Positions 16,085 to 28,001 of a stretch of DNA of 64,000 nt are shown here, one piece after another; position 1 is the first letter of the stretch; each line of letters begins with the position of its first letter. The stretch covers positions 2,728,001-2,792,000 of the forward strand of contig NZ_JAFBBR010000001.1 of assembly GCF_016907295.1 (NCBI RefSeq), in the 5' to 3' direction. Position numbers and translations under genes: made by a program. The stretch comes from Microbacterium dextranolyticum. GTDB taxonomy: Bacteria; Actinomycetota; Actinomycetes; Actinomycetales; Microbacteriaceae. The notes below the pieces were generated by a model. That model was not told the DNA's origin and ran no database searches. It saw only the letters and a list, made by a program, of their open reading frames with translations.

Positions 16085-17125
16085 TCAGGGCCGGTGGAAC
16101 GGATCGGCGTACAGCCGCTCGGGCACACGGAATCCGTAAATCGCGCGTCCGGTCGCCCAGATGGCGGCCGCTCCGGCACGGACCAGGTCGATCGGACGGT
16201 CCCCTTCGCGCACGATGTGGATGTCGGGTCCGTCGATGCGCACCGACGCGCCGCCCACGCTGGTGACGTCGCCGTCGACGATCGTCTCGGGGTAGGGCTC
16301 GTGGAGCTCGCGGAGATCGCCCACGATGAACGTCGGACGCGAGGTCGTCGGCGCGGCCAGCACGTGTTTGGGACGGTCGATGCCGGTGAGGACCAGGACC
16401 GAATCGATCCCTGCCCCCTGGGCGCCTGCGATGTCGGTGTCGAGGCGGTCGCCGATGAACAGCGGATGCCGCGCACCGAACCGCGCGACGGCTTCGTCGA
16501 AGATGGGTCGCTCCGGCTTGCCCGCCACGACCGCGAGCCGTCCGACGGCGGTGTGCACCGCCGAGACGAGCGTGCCGTTGCCCGGAGCGATCCCCCGCGC
16601 CTGCGGGATCGTCCAGTCGGTGTTGGTGGCGATCCAAGGAATGCCGCCCTCGTCCTCGGGCGTGGCGAGCGCATACGCGGCCTCGGCGAGATGCACCCAG
16701 CCGAGCTCGGGGGCGAAGCCCTGCACGACGGCCGCCGGCGCATCGTCGGCGCTGCGGGTGACGGCGTAGCCTGCCTTCTCGAGCTCGTCGACCAGGCCGT
16801 CGCCGCCGACGACGAGGATCGTCGCTCCCGGCGCGACCCGCTCGCGCAGCAGCCGCATCGCCGCCTGGGGGCTCGTGACGACGTCCTCCGGACGGGTCGA
16901 CGACAGCCCGAGTTCGCGCAGGTGCGTCGCGACCGTGCTGTCACGACGTGACGCGTTGTTCGTGATGAATCCGAGCCGACGCGTCTCCCCCGCACGGTTC
17001 AGGCTCTCGACGGCGTGCGGGAGGGCGCCCGGGCCCGCATAGACGACGCCATCGAGGTCGGCCAGGACGACGTCGACGTCCTCGAGCGGGGTCACCGCAG
17101 CCGTGCGTCGGGAGAAGAGCGCCAT
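16085..17125 (-). CDS. HAD superfamily IIA hydrolase (NagD/PGP-like)
   Basis: Phosphatase of 346 aa. Motif I is DLDGVVY (about residues 23-29), with Asp nucleophile and Asp acid/base. Motif II is in GFITNNASR, and motif III/IV in LFIGDRLDTDIAGAQGAG. The cap arrangement (C2a) matches 4-nitrophenylphosphatase/NagD-type enzymes that dephosphorylate small sugar or glycolytic phosphates. It starts 3 bp after the stop of the TPR-like gene and belongs to the same operon as tlyA and nadK. The physiological substrate is not evident. Confidence 0.9.
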   Translation of the reverse strand: MALFSRRTAAVTPLEDVDVVLADLDGVVYAGPGALPHAVESLNRAGETRRLGFITNNASRRDSTVATHLRELGLSSTRPEDVVTSPQAAMRLLRERVAPGATILVVGGDGLVDELEKAGYAVTRSADDAPAAVVQGFAPELGWVHLAEAAYALATPEDEGGIPWIATNTDWTIPQARGIAPGNGTLVSAVHTAVGRLAVVAGKPERPIFDEAVARFGARHPLFIGDRLDTDIAGAQGAGIDSVLVLTGIDRPKHVLAAPTTSRPTFIVGDLRELHEPYPETIVDGDVTSVGGASVRIDGPDIHIVREGDRPIDLVRAGAAAIWATGRAIYGFRVPERLYADPFHRP

Positions 17126-17128
17126 CGG

Positions 17129-18565
17129 TCAGGCCTCGCTCTCGCCACCGGATGCGGGCGAGTCATCCACGCCCGTCTCGAGGAGGATCTCATCGACCTC
17201 GTCCTGGACGCTGGGCACCGCCGACGAGGTCGAGTCGTCCGAGAGGCGGGGCGCAGACGCGGGCATCGCCTCTGGGGCTGCTTCCCCGTCGGCCTCATCC
17301 TCGTCCTCGTCGTCGAGCGGGATCTCTTCGACCTCTTCGACGACGAGGGTCTCGAGATCGGCCTCGCTCATACCGAGTGCCTCTTCGGCGACGTCGGCAC
17401 GGCGCTGCCACTGAACGGCCTCGTCGTGACGTCCGAGCTCTTCGAGCACGGCGGCACGGGCGGCGAACAGGCCGGGGCTCCAGCTGAAGGCGCGCTGCGG
17501 GTCCAGTTCGGGGATGTCGAGTTCCTGCAGCGCGCGTTCGTTCTCGCGAAGGTCGAGCCGAGCGCCCGACATCGCGATGGCGAGCTCGACACGCACGTCG
17601 ACGGGGAGGCTCGCCCGATCCACCGCACGACCGACCTCGAGCGCGCGATCGGGGCGCCCCACGCCGCGTTCGCTGTCGACGAGCAAGGCGATCTGGTCAT
17701 CCCGACCGGAGATGCGCCGGTAGGTTCGCAGTTCACGCACGGCGAGCGGGAAGTCACCGTTGGCGTAGGCGGTGATGGCGACGGTCTCCCGTACCACGGC
17801 GATCCGCCCGGCGCTGCGGGATGCCGCCAGCGCATGCTCGTGCGCCCGTGCCGGATCCTCGTCGATGAGGCGCGCGGCCATCGCCAGGTGGCGGGCCACC
17901 TGTTCGGCGTTCTCTTTACTGAGGGTCTTCAGCTCGTTCCGCGCTGCCGACGGCAGGTCCTGCGGCGTCACGTCATCGGGCAGCGCCGGCCCCGCCGGCC
18001 CACGGCGCTCGGATCCCTGAGGGGGTCGCGACGTGCGACGCTCGCCATCGCGCGGTGCGTACGCCTTTCGCTCACCGTCTCGAGGGGGATACGGCTTCCG
18101 TTCGCCGTCACGAGGCGCGTAGGGCTTCCGCTCACCGTCACGCTTCGGATACGGCTTCCGCTCGCCATCACGCGACGCATACGGCTTACGTTCACCGTCA
18201 CGAGGCGCGTAGGGCTTCCGCTCACCGTCACGCTTCGGATACGGCTTCCGCTCGCCATCACGCGACGCATACGGCTTACGTTCACCGTCACGCTTCGGAT
18301 ACGGCTTCCGCTCGCCATCACGCGACGCATACGGCTTACGTTCACCGTCACGAGGCGCGTAGGGCTTCCGCTCACCGTCACGCTTCGGATACGGCTTCCG
18401 CTCGCCATCACGCGACGCATACGGTCTACGCTCGCCATCGCGCGGCGCGTACGGCTTACGGTCACCATCGCGCTTGGGCTGCGAGCGATCGCTGCTCCGC
18501 GATGACGGGGTGCGACGAGGAGAGCGCTCGGCATCGCCCCGTTCCGGTCGATCCTGCTCACCCAT
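17129..18565 (-). CDS. TPR-like protein with N-terminal DGERKPY decapeptide repeats
   Basis: Cytosolic protein of 478 aa with three parts. Residues 1-32 are charged; residues 33-172 consist of 14 tandem decapeptides of the form D-G-E-R-K-P-Y-(A/P)-x-R, strongly basic and surely disordered. Residues about 195-390 are helical with TPR character (ENAEQVARHLAMAARLIDED, PLAVRELRTYRR, ALQELDIPELDPQ). The C-terminus is acidic (EEIPLDDEDEDEADGE). AAGGAG lies 8 nt before ATG 18565. It is first in the operon with the HAD, tlyA and nadK genes. Homologues in this family carry uninformative names, so a molecular role cannot be given; the basic repeat could bind RNA or acidic partners. Confidence 0.8.
   Translation of the reverse strand: MGEQDRPERGDAERSPRRTPSSRSSDRSQPKRDGDRKPYAPRDGERRPYASRDGERKPYPKRDGERKPYAPRDGERKPYASRDGERKPYPKRDGERKPYASRDGERKPYPKRDGERKPYAPRDGERKPYASRDGERKPYPKRDGERKPYAPRDGERKPYPPRDGERKAYAPRDGERRTSRPPQGSERRGPAGPALPDDVTPQDLPSAARNELKTLSKENAEQVARHLAMAARLIDEDPARAHEHALAASRSAGRIAVVRETVAITAYANGDFPLAVRELRTYRRISGRDDQIALLVDSERGVGRPDRALEVGRAVDRASLPVDVRVELAIAMSGARLDLRENERALQELDIPELDPQRAFSWSPGLFAARAAVLEELGRHDEAVQWQRRADVAEEALGMSEADLETLVVEEVEEIPLDDEDEDEADGEAAPEAMPASAPRLSDDSTSSAVPSVQDEVDEILLETGVDDSPASGGESEA
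18050..18469 (-). repeat. Coding tandem array of 14 x 30-bp units
   Basis: Fourteen in-frame 30-bp units encode decapeptides in three recurrent variants ending YAPR, YASR and YPKR. The variants recur in blocks of 60-90 bp, so the array has grown by duplication of multi-unit segments. Copies of the same variant are nearly identical at the DNA level, which indicates recent expansion. There are no spacers, so it is not a CRISPR array. Confidence 0.95.
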
Positions 18566-18619
18566 CACAACACTCCTTCGCATACCGTCAGAACGCATGC
18601 TGACAGACCCTGTTAACGA

Positions 18620-18651
18620 GAAATGGCCACCCATCGATGGGTGGCCATTTC
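18620..18651 (-). terminator. Terminator of the rRNA operon
   Basis: A 15-bp perfect stem (18620-18634 with 18637-18651) lies 10 bp beyond the 5S 3' end, with a T-containing tail on the minus strand. It separates the rRNA operon from the TPR-like gene, which starts 55 bp further on. Confidence 0.88.
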
Positions 18652-18660
18652 ACGAAAGAA

Positions 18661-18779
18661 GTCCGGCGGTGTCCTACTCTCCCACAGGGTCCCCCCTGCA
18701 GTACCATCGGCGCTGTGAGGCTTAGCTTCCGGGTTCGGAATGTAACCGGGCGTTTCCCTCACGCTATGGCCGCCGAAAC
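18661..18779 (-). rRNA. rrf: 5S ribosomal RNA
   Basis: Minus-strand sequence beginning GTTTCGGCGGCCATAGCG and ending near GAGTAGGACACCGCCGGAC, about 119 nt. It has the conserved CGCCCGGTTACATTCCGAAC and GGAAGCTAAGCC segments of actinobacterial 5S rRNA, and the two ends are complementary as in helix I. It is the last gene of the rRNA operon. Confidence 0.96.
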
Positions 18780-18889
18780 ACTATTGATGTTTCAATCATG
18801 CACACAACGATCATGTAGATCTGTTGCGTGGTTCTCGACCGTACATCGAGAACCACTCAGTGGACGCAAGCACCAAAACGGTGTGTTAT

Positions 18890-23887
<4,998 letters not shown>

Positions 23888-24131
23888 GAAAAAATGCATA
23901 CACCACCGGGAAAACGACGATGCAGCGAGTTTGAACTGACCAAAGAGATACTCATTGCTGACTATCCGTTGCCGACACCGAAGTGCCGGACTTTGATCCA
24001 AAGGAATCTCACCCAACCAAAAGGTCGAGTCGAGGTTATTTGGCATTTGACAAGTGCACGCTGTTGAGTTCTCAAGGATCGGATGCTCCTACCGTTCGGC
24101 CTCTCGGCCTCCCCTGCAGGGCAACTTCTCT
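23888..24131 (-). other. rRNA operon leader
   Basis: Non-coding leader between the proximal promoter and 16S. It holds the TTGAGAACTCAACAGCG element near 24060 and sequences able to pair with the 16S-23S spacer for RNase III-type processing. No convincing gene is present; open frames here are short and lack ribosome sites. Confidence 0.7.
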
Positions 24132-24159
24132 ATCTTATCTCATCTGTTCTGCTTGTCAA
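24132..24159 (-). promoter_or_regulatory. rRNA promoter P2
   Basis: On the minus strand TTGACA (24154-24159) and TAAGAT (24132-24137) are separated by 16 nt. The downstream segment AGAGAAGTTGCCC closely matches that after P1. Confidence 0.7.
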
Positions 24160-24266
24160 ATCGGTGCTTTCGACTGAATGTCACACACACGATGACCTGC
24201 ATTACATGAAGGAGATCGGCTGCCCAGCCTTTCGGCTCTGCGTCCGGCGCGCCGGGCAACTCGAAT

Positions 24267-24294
24267 AGCTTATAACGACCGCGGCGGATGTCAA
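24267..24294 (-). promoter_or_regulatory. rRNA promoter P1
   Basis: On the minus strand TTGACA (24289-24294) and TAAGCT (24267-24272) are separated by 16 nt, the same geometry as P2 located 135 bp downstream. The discriminator/initial region ATTCGAGTTGCCCGG resembles that of P2, suggesting duplication of one promoter. Confidence 0.65.
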
Positions 24295-24363
24295 AACCGC
24301 GGTGCGCTTCGGCGTGTCGCGCACGTCGCGACGCCGTGACCGAGGCGACAAATCAGCGGTGTC

Positions 24364-24753
24364 TCAGCGGATCAGGAACCCCGCGCTGAAGGCGACGACG
24401 GCGTAGGTGACGAACGGCGCCATCACCAACACGACGACTCCCGCGATCACCAACGGTCGGGCGCGCGGCCCGCCCCAGAGCGCCAGGACGACGGCGAGCG
24501 CACCGACGATGACGACGCAGATCGTCGCGACCAGACCGGTACCCGCACGCCGCGCGGGAGAACAGTGCAGCGGCGGAGGATCGATCGCCGGGCAGACACC
24601 CGAGCCGAACGGCACCGCTGCCAACCAGATCAGGCATGCGGTGGCGCACGTCATGAGAACGCTGGCACTGATCAGCCCCCGCGCTCCGGCCGCCCTGCCC
24701 CGGCTCACTGTCGCGCCCTCGTCGAGTGCCATGCGACGACCGTACCGCGGCAT
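24364..24753 (-). CDS. Hypothetical membrane protein
   Basis: Protein of 129 aa with three hydrophobic segments, roughly residues 27-47 (ISASVLMTCATACLIWLAAV), 72-95 and 101-125. The loop between the first two contains Cys residues (GSGVCPAIDPPPLHCSP), which could form a disulphide outside the cell. The start at 24753 was chosen for GGAGG 5 nt upstream. The open frame extends 36 codons further to 24861, but without a ribosome site. I do not recognise the family. It lies just upstream of the rRNA promoters on the same strand. Confidence 0.6.
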   Translation of the reverse strand: MPRYGRRMALDEGATVSRGRAAGARGLISASVLMTCATACLIWLAAVPFGSGVCPAIDPPPLHCSPARRAGTGLVATICVVIVGALAVVLALWGGPRARPLVIAGVVVLVMAPFVTYAVVAFSAGFLIR

Positions 24754-24890
24754 CAGTGCCTCCCCCTCGGTGACGGCGACGCCAGCGAAGCGCGTGACCG
24801 CGGACAGCCGGATCCTCTCAGGGTGCCGCACGGCCGCGCTCGGCGTGCGCTCCTTCGCCATCGGACAGCAGGGATCGACGAAAGTATGAA

Positions 24891-24945
24891 GTCACGAAAA
24901 GGTAACGAAATCTCCTTGTGGACCGTTACCTGGCCGTTATAGAGT
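24891..24945 (+). promoter_or_regulatory. Promoter of the gene-less unit with GTNAC direct repeat
   Basis: GTCACGAAA (24891-24899) and GTAACGAAA (24902-24910) form a direct repeat 11 bp apart. It abuts a promoter-like pair TTGTGG (24916-24921) and TATAGA (24938-24943, 16-nt spacing) or TAGAGT (24940-24945, 18-nt spacing). GGTAACG (24901-24907) is also the left arm of an inverted repeat with CGTTACC (24924-24930) that straddles the -35 element. Confidence 0.5.
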
Positions 24946-24950
24946 GCTCG

Positions 24951-25050
24951 CACGGTAGTTGTTTTGCTGTGGCAGCTACCGGCATGTGATTGCAGGACAC
25001 TCTTGGTGCAGGGACAAGGGCCGGTCGGAAGCCTCTCCGACCGGCCCTTA
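24951..25050 (+). ncRNA. Candidate small RNA, about 100 nt
   Basis: A promoter-like sequence upstream and a strong terminator at 25016-25049 delimit about 100 nt without a plausible gene. The predicted 5' part folds as a hairpin with stem CGGTAG/CTACCG, extended inward by TG/CA pairs. A mostly single-stranded middle (ATGTGATTGCAGGACACTC) follows, then the terminator stem. It does not match 6S, 4.5S, tmRNA, RNase P or the C-rich-loop 6C motif that I can recognise. It could alternatively be an attenuated leader of the gene at 25185. Confidence 0.45.
25016..25049 (+). terminator. Terminator of the candidate small RNA
   Basis: A 14-bp perfect stem (25016-25029 with 25036-25049) with a 6-nt loop is followed by TACTCT. 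No coding sequence ends upstream on this strand, so it terminates a non-coding transcript or acts as an attenuator. Confidence 0.8.
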
Positions 25051-25184
25051 CTCTGTGCCCGCGCAGGAGCCCGGCCTCGACGTCCATCGGAACTCATCGA
25101 CGAGATCACCGAGCCGCTGCGCGGCATCCTGGGAGAGAGGGCCGCGCCGCTCTCGGCCTGTGACCGCTGTGATGGAATGTCCCC

Positions 25185-25505
25185 ATGCCCGACAACGCGC
25201 TCTCCCTTCAGCTCGACGGCACACCCGAACCACCGGCGGCTTTCCTGCAGGTGCTCTACCGACTCACGGGCCGATCCACGGTGGAGATGCGCCGCAGCAT
25301 CCTCGCCGGCGAGCCGTTCTACACCGTGCCACTGTTCGGCCCCGAGCACATCACCGTCGTGCCGCGCCTCGAGAAGACGATCGACTACCTCACCGAACAG
25401 CGTGTCCCGTTCCGCCTCGTCGAATGGATCGACGGCGAACGCGACGAGATCTCGCTCGACACCCTGCGCGAGATCCTCGAGGTCACGAACGGCCCGCTCG
25501 CCTGA
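25185..25505 (+). CDS. Hypothetical protein
   Basis: Soluble protein of 106 aa (starts MPDNALSLQLDGTPEPP). It is predicted as mixed alpha/beta with the distinctive stretch HITVVPRLEKTIDYLTEQRV and an acidic helix DEISLDTLREILE. There is no signal peptide or recognised motif. The size and the segment RRSILAGEPFYTVPLFG recall a small fold related to ribosomal-protein L7/L12-type C-terminal domains, but this is only a resemblance. It is convergent with the DUF2207 gene, 39 bp away. Confidence 0.6.
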   Translation: MPDNALSLQLDGTPEPPAAFLQVLYRLTGRSTVEMRRSILAGEPFYTVPLFGPEHITVVPRLEKTIDYLTEQRVPFRLVEWIDGERDEISLDTLREILEVTNGPLA

Positions 25506-25544
25506 CCACTCGGTGCGGGGGTCTGCGGGATCCCGACCGGCGGC

Positions 25545-27428
25545 TCAGACCCCGCCGCCGCCTCCGCCACCGCCGCCACCACCGGCAGAACCACCGCCTC
25601 CGGAGCCGCCCGACGTCGATGACGACGATGAGGCCGCCGATGACAGCGATCCGATACCCGACGAGAACGACGACGCGTCGAACGCACCCGTCCCGTAGTA
25701 CCAGTACGGACCGGTCGCTCCGACGGCGGTGTAGAGCACGGCGAGCTGTGTCGACCACTCCTTCTCCTGGTCGAACACCACGGCGTACGGCAGCAGCTTC
25801 TCGTAGAGCGCCAGCTTCTGATGCGGGTCGTTCGCGTCGACGGGAACACGCTCGGCGCCGGAGGGCGACTGCAGCACGCGGATGCGGTCGGCTTCGGCCC
25901 AGCGGATGAATTCCTCGAGGCCCCGGAGGTGGTCCCGCGTCTCGGCGCCACGCGCGCTCAGCGGGCGCCGCATGAGCACGCCGATGACCATAGCCAACAC
26001 CAGGAAGGACGCGATGATCGCGACGATCGGCAGCGCCTCTCGGGTGCCGACGGCGATGGACACCAGACCGAGCACCGTCGTCGCGACCGCGGCGAGCGCG
26101 GCGACGAGGATCGGCCACAGGCGCGTGCCGGGCCGGACCGGACGACGCAGCCCCCGGGCGGTGAGGTCCTTGTCCGCTGCCGCCAGGATCTTCTGCGCGG
26201 CGGCCGAGAAGCGCGTGTCCTGCCGGCCGAACTGGTACCGCGATCCGGGTGCGCCGCCGGGGAACAGCCCCTCGAGCAGCATGCGCCCGTCACCGTCGGC
26301 GCGGGTGGGGTCGACGAGCTCGGCGGTGAGCTTGGCCTTCCCGGTCCACGACCGTTCGCCTTCGACGATGCGGATCGAACCGACGACGGCCTGTTCGAGC
26401 ACTTCGGCGGGGATCGCCTTCGATGGGCGCCGCAGCAGGACGGCGCTCTGCAGGGCATCCACGTCACGCGGCGGGTTGTACTCCGCGATGATCGTCGGTC
26501 GTCCCGGCTCATCCACGAGCCCGCGTCGGCGGGCGCGCACCGCAAGCGTGCCGGCTCCTGCGGCGCCCAGCGCGGCGACGAGTCCCTGAGCCCACCCGAA
26601 CGGGGTCGCGAGATAGGACGAGTCGAACACCGCGAACGTCCCGGGCGCGAAACCGACCGCCATCGTGAGGGTCTCGTGCGGCCCCAGTGATCCTGCGCGT
26701 GCGGCGATGACGGTTCCGCCGTCGCTGTCCGTCGCGGAATCGATCGAGGCACAGGCATCCGTCGCCCCCTGCCCGCCCTGGTAGCACGACATGCGGCCGG
26801 TCACCGCGTCGGCGAGGTCGGCGGGAACGTGCAGGCGCGCGCTCACCGACCCGAATCGCTGCGCGAAGTCGACGCCGTTGACATCCCAGTAGAACTCGAG
26901 CCCGGTGTCCGGAAAGTCCCACGTCACGTTCTGCAGCGTGTAGGTGATCACGTACGTCTGCGGCCCGTGCACGTAGTGGTCGGCCCGCGAGACCACGGTG
27001 AAGTCGCCGTCGTCGTCGTCCGTCTCGGAGGGGCGGGGTACCCCGTTCTGATCGGTGAGCGAGACGAGCGTCGCGTGCAGCGGCTGACCGTTGTACCGAC
27101 CGGGGATCGTCCGACGGATGCCGCGGTTCTGATCCGTCTCGGGGAACACCGCGACGATCGTCTCGACCACGCGCAGGTGACTGCGGCCGTCGGCGTCGCG
27201 GCTGAGCGTGTAGTCGGCGTCGAACGAGTCGAAGGAGAAGTCGTCGACGTCGCCCGACACAGCGTTCACCGCGGATGTCCCTGCGGCCCGCTCCCCCACG
27301 ATCGCCGTGCCGATCGTGTGCGCGCGCTGCGAGACGGGCGCCGACGGCGCGGCGGCCGAACCGGTCAGCACGAGGACGGCGAGAAGGCCGGCGCCGATCA
27401 GCGCCGAGATCGACCGTATCCGGCTCAT
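25545..27428 (-). CDS. DUF2207 domain-containing membrane protein with Gly-rich tail
   Basis: Exported, membrane-anchored protein of 627 aa. A signal peptide covers residues 1-27. The DUF2207 extracytoplasmic domain follows (about 60-270, with YTLSRDADGRSHLRVVETI and QNRGIRRTIPGRY, typical of the YciQ-like family). Hydrophobic segments lie near 275-300, 435-460 and 465-485. A cytoplasmic domain contains WAEADRIRVLQSP and LYEKLLPYAVVF. The C-terminus is a Ser-rich stretch ending in a Gly run of about 20 residues. The function of the family is unknown. It is transcribed towards the hypothetical gene at 25185 and stands alone. Confidence 0.85.
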   Translation of the reverse strand: MSRIRSISALIGAGLLAVLVLTGSAAAPSAPVSQRAHTIGTAIVGERAAGTSAVNAVSGDVDDFSFDSFDADYTLSRDADGRSHLRVVETIVAVFPETDQNRGIRRTIPGRYNGQPLHATLVSLTDQNGVPRPSETDDDDGDFTVVSRADHYVHGPQTYVITYTLQNVTWDFPDTGLEFYWDVNGVDFAQRFGSVSARLHVPADLADAVTGRMSCYQGGQGATDACASIDSATDSDGGTVIAARAGSLGPHETLTMAVGFAPGTFAVFDSSYLATPFGWAQGLVAALGAAGAGTLAVRARRRGLVDEPGRPTIIAEYNPPRDVDALQSAVLLRRPSKAIPAEVLEQAVVGSIRIVEGERSWTGKAKLTAELVDPTRADGDGRMLLEGLFPGGAPGSRYQFGRQDTRFSAAAQKILAAADKDLTARGLRRPVRPGTRLWPILVAALAAVATTVLGLVSIAVGTREALPIVAIIASFLVLAMVIGVLMRRPLSARGAETRDHLRGLEEFIRWAEADRIRVLQSPSGAERVPVDANDPHQKLALYEKLLPYAVVFDQEKEWSTQLAVLYTAVGATGPYWYYGTGAFDASSFSSGIGSLSSAASSSSSTSGGSGGGGSAGGGGGGGGGGGV

Positions 27429-27550
27429 ACTCCCAGACTAGGGTCCCGGCGGCGACCGGCACGCTGCGGCACCCGGTGTGGCTTGACGAGGTTCCCTGCA
27501 CGCCCCGCAAGCCCCCGACCGGCACGTCGACGCGCGACTACAGTGGCCTG

Positions 27551-27982
27551 ATGACCGATCGCCGTCTCGCCGTCGCCGCCTGGGAGAGCCTCTTCCGCGC
27601 GCAGCACGAGGTGCTGCACGACATCAGCGGCGACTTCCACGACGACGACCTCGCCCAGGCGGAGTACGACGTGCTGCTCACCGTCACCCGCGGCGAGGCG
27701 CGCTCGGCCCGGCTGCGCGATGTGACGGCCAACATGCTCATCAGCCAGCCGAGCGTCTCGCGTCTGGTCGAGCGGATGGTCGCGCGCGGCATGCTGACCA
27801 AGTGCCCCGACCCGCAGGACGGCCGGGGCTCGATCGTCACGGCGACCGACCAGGGCATCGCCGCCTTCCGGCGCGTCGCGACGGTGCACGGGCGGTCGAT
27901 CGCGGAGCGCATGTCGGTGCTCTCCGACGACGAGCTCGCCCTGCTTCAGCAGCTCACCGCCAAGCTCCGCGGCACCCTCTGA
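27551..27982 (+). CDS. MarR family transcriptional regulator
   Basis: Regulator of 143 aa. The winged helix-turn-helix lies at about residues 45-105, with recognition-helix region ISQPSVSRLVERMVARGML and the wing CPDPQDGRGSIVTATDQG. The N- and C-terminal helices form the dimer interface. ATG 27551 fits the family length; no strong ribosome site is visible. It has no divergent partner: DUF2207 lies upstream on the other strand (122 bp between starts) and sdaA is convergent downstream. The DUF2207 gene is the most likely neighbour target. The ligand is unknown. Confidence 0.85.
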   Translation: MTDRRLAVAAWESLFRAQHEVLHDISGDFHDDDLAQAEYDVLLTVTRGEARSARLRDVTANMLISQPSVSRLVERMVARGMLTKCPDPQDGRGSIVTATDQGIAAFRRVATVHGRSIAERMSVLSDDELALLQQLTAKLRGTL

Positions 27983-28001
27983 CCCACCCTCACCGGGGTG
28001 G

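Noticed and set aside
18050..18469. Possible CRISPR array
   Set aside because: Units are contiguous 30-bp coding repeats with no unique spacers and no cas genes nearby.
24959..25909. Plus-strand open frame of 316 codons through the candidate small RNA and the 25185 gene
   Set aside because: It has no ribosome site, ends antisense to the DUF2207 gene and has Arg/Thr/Pro-rich low-complexity content.
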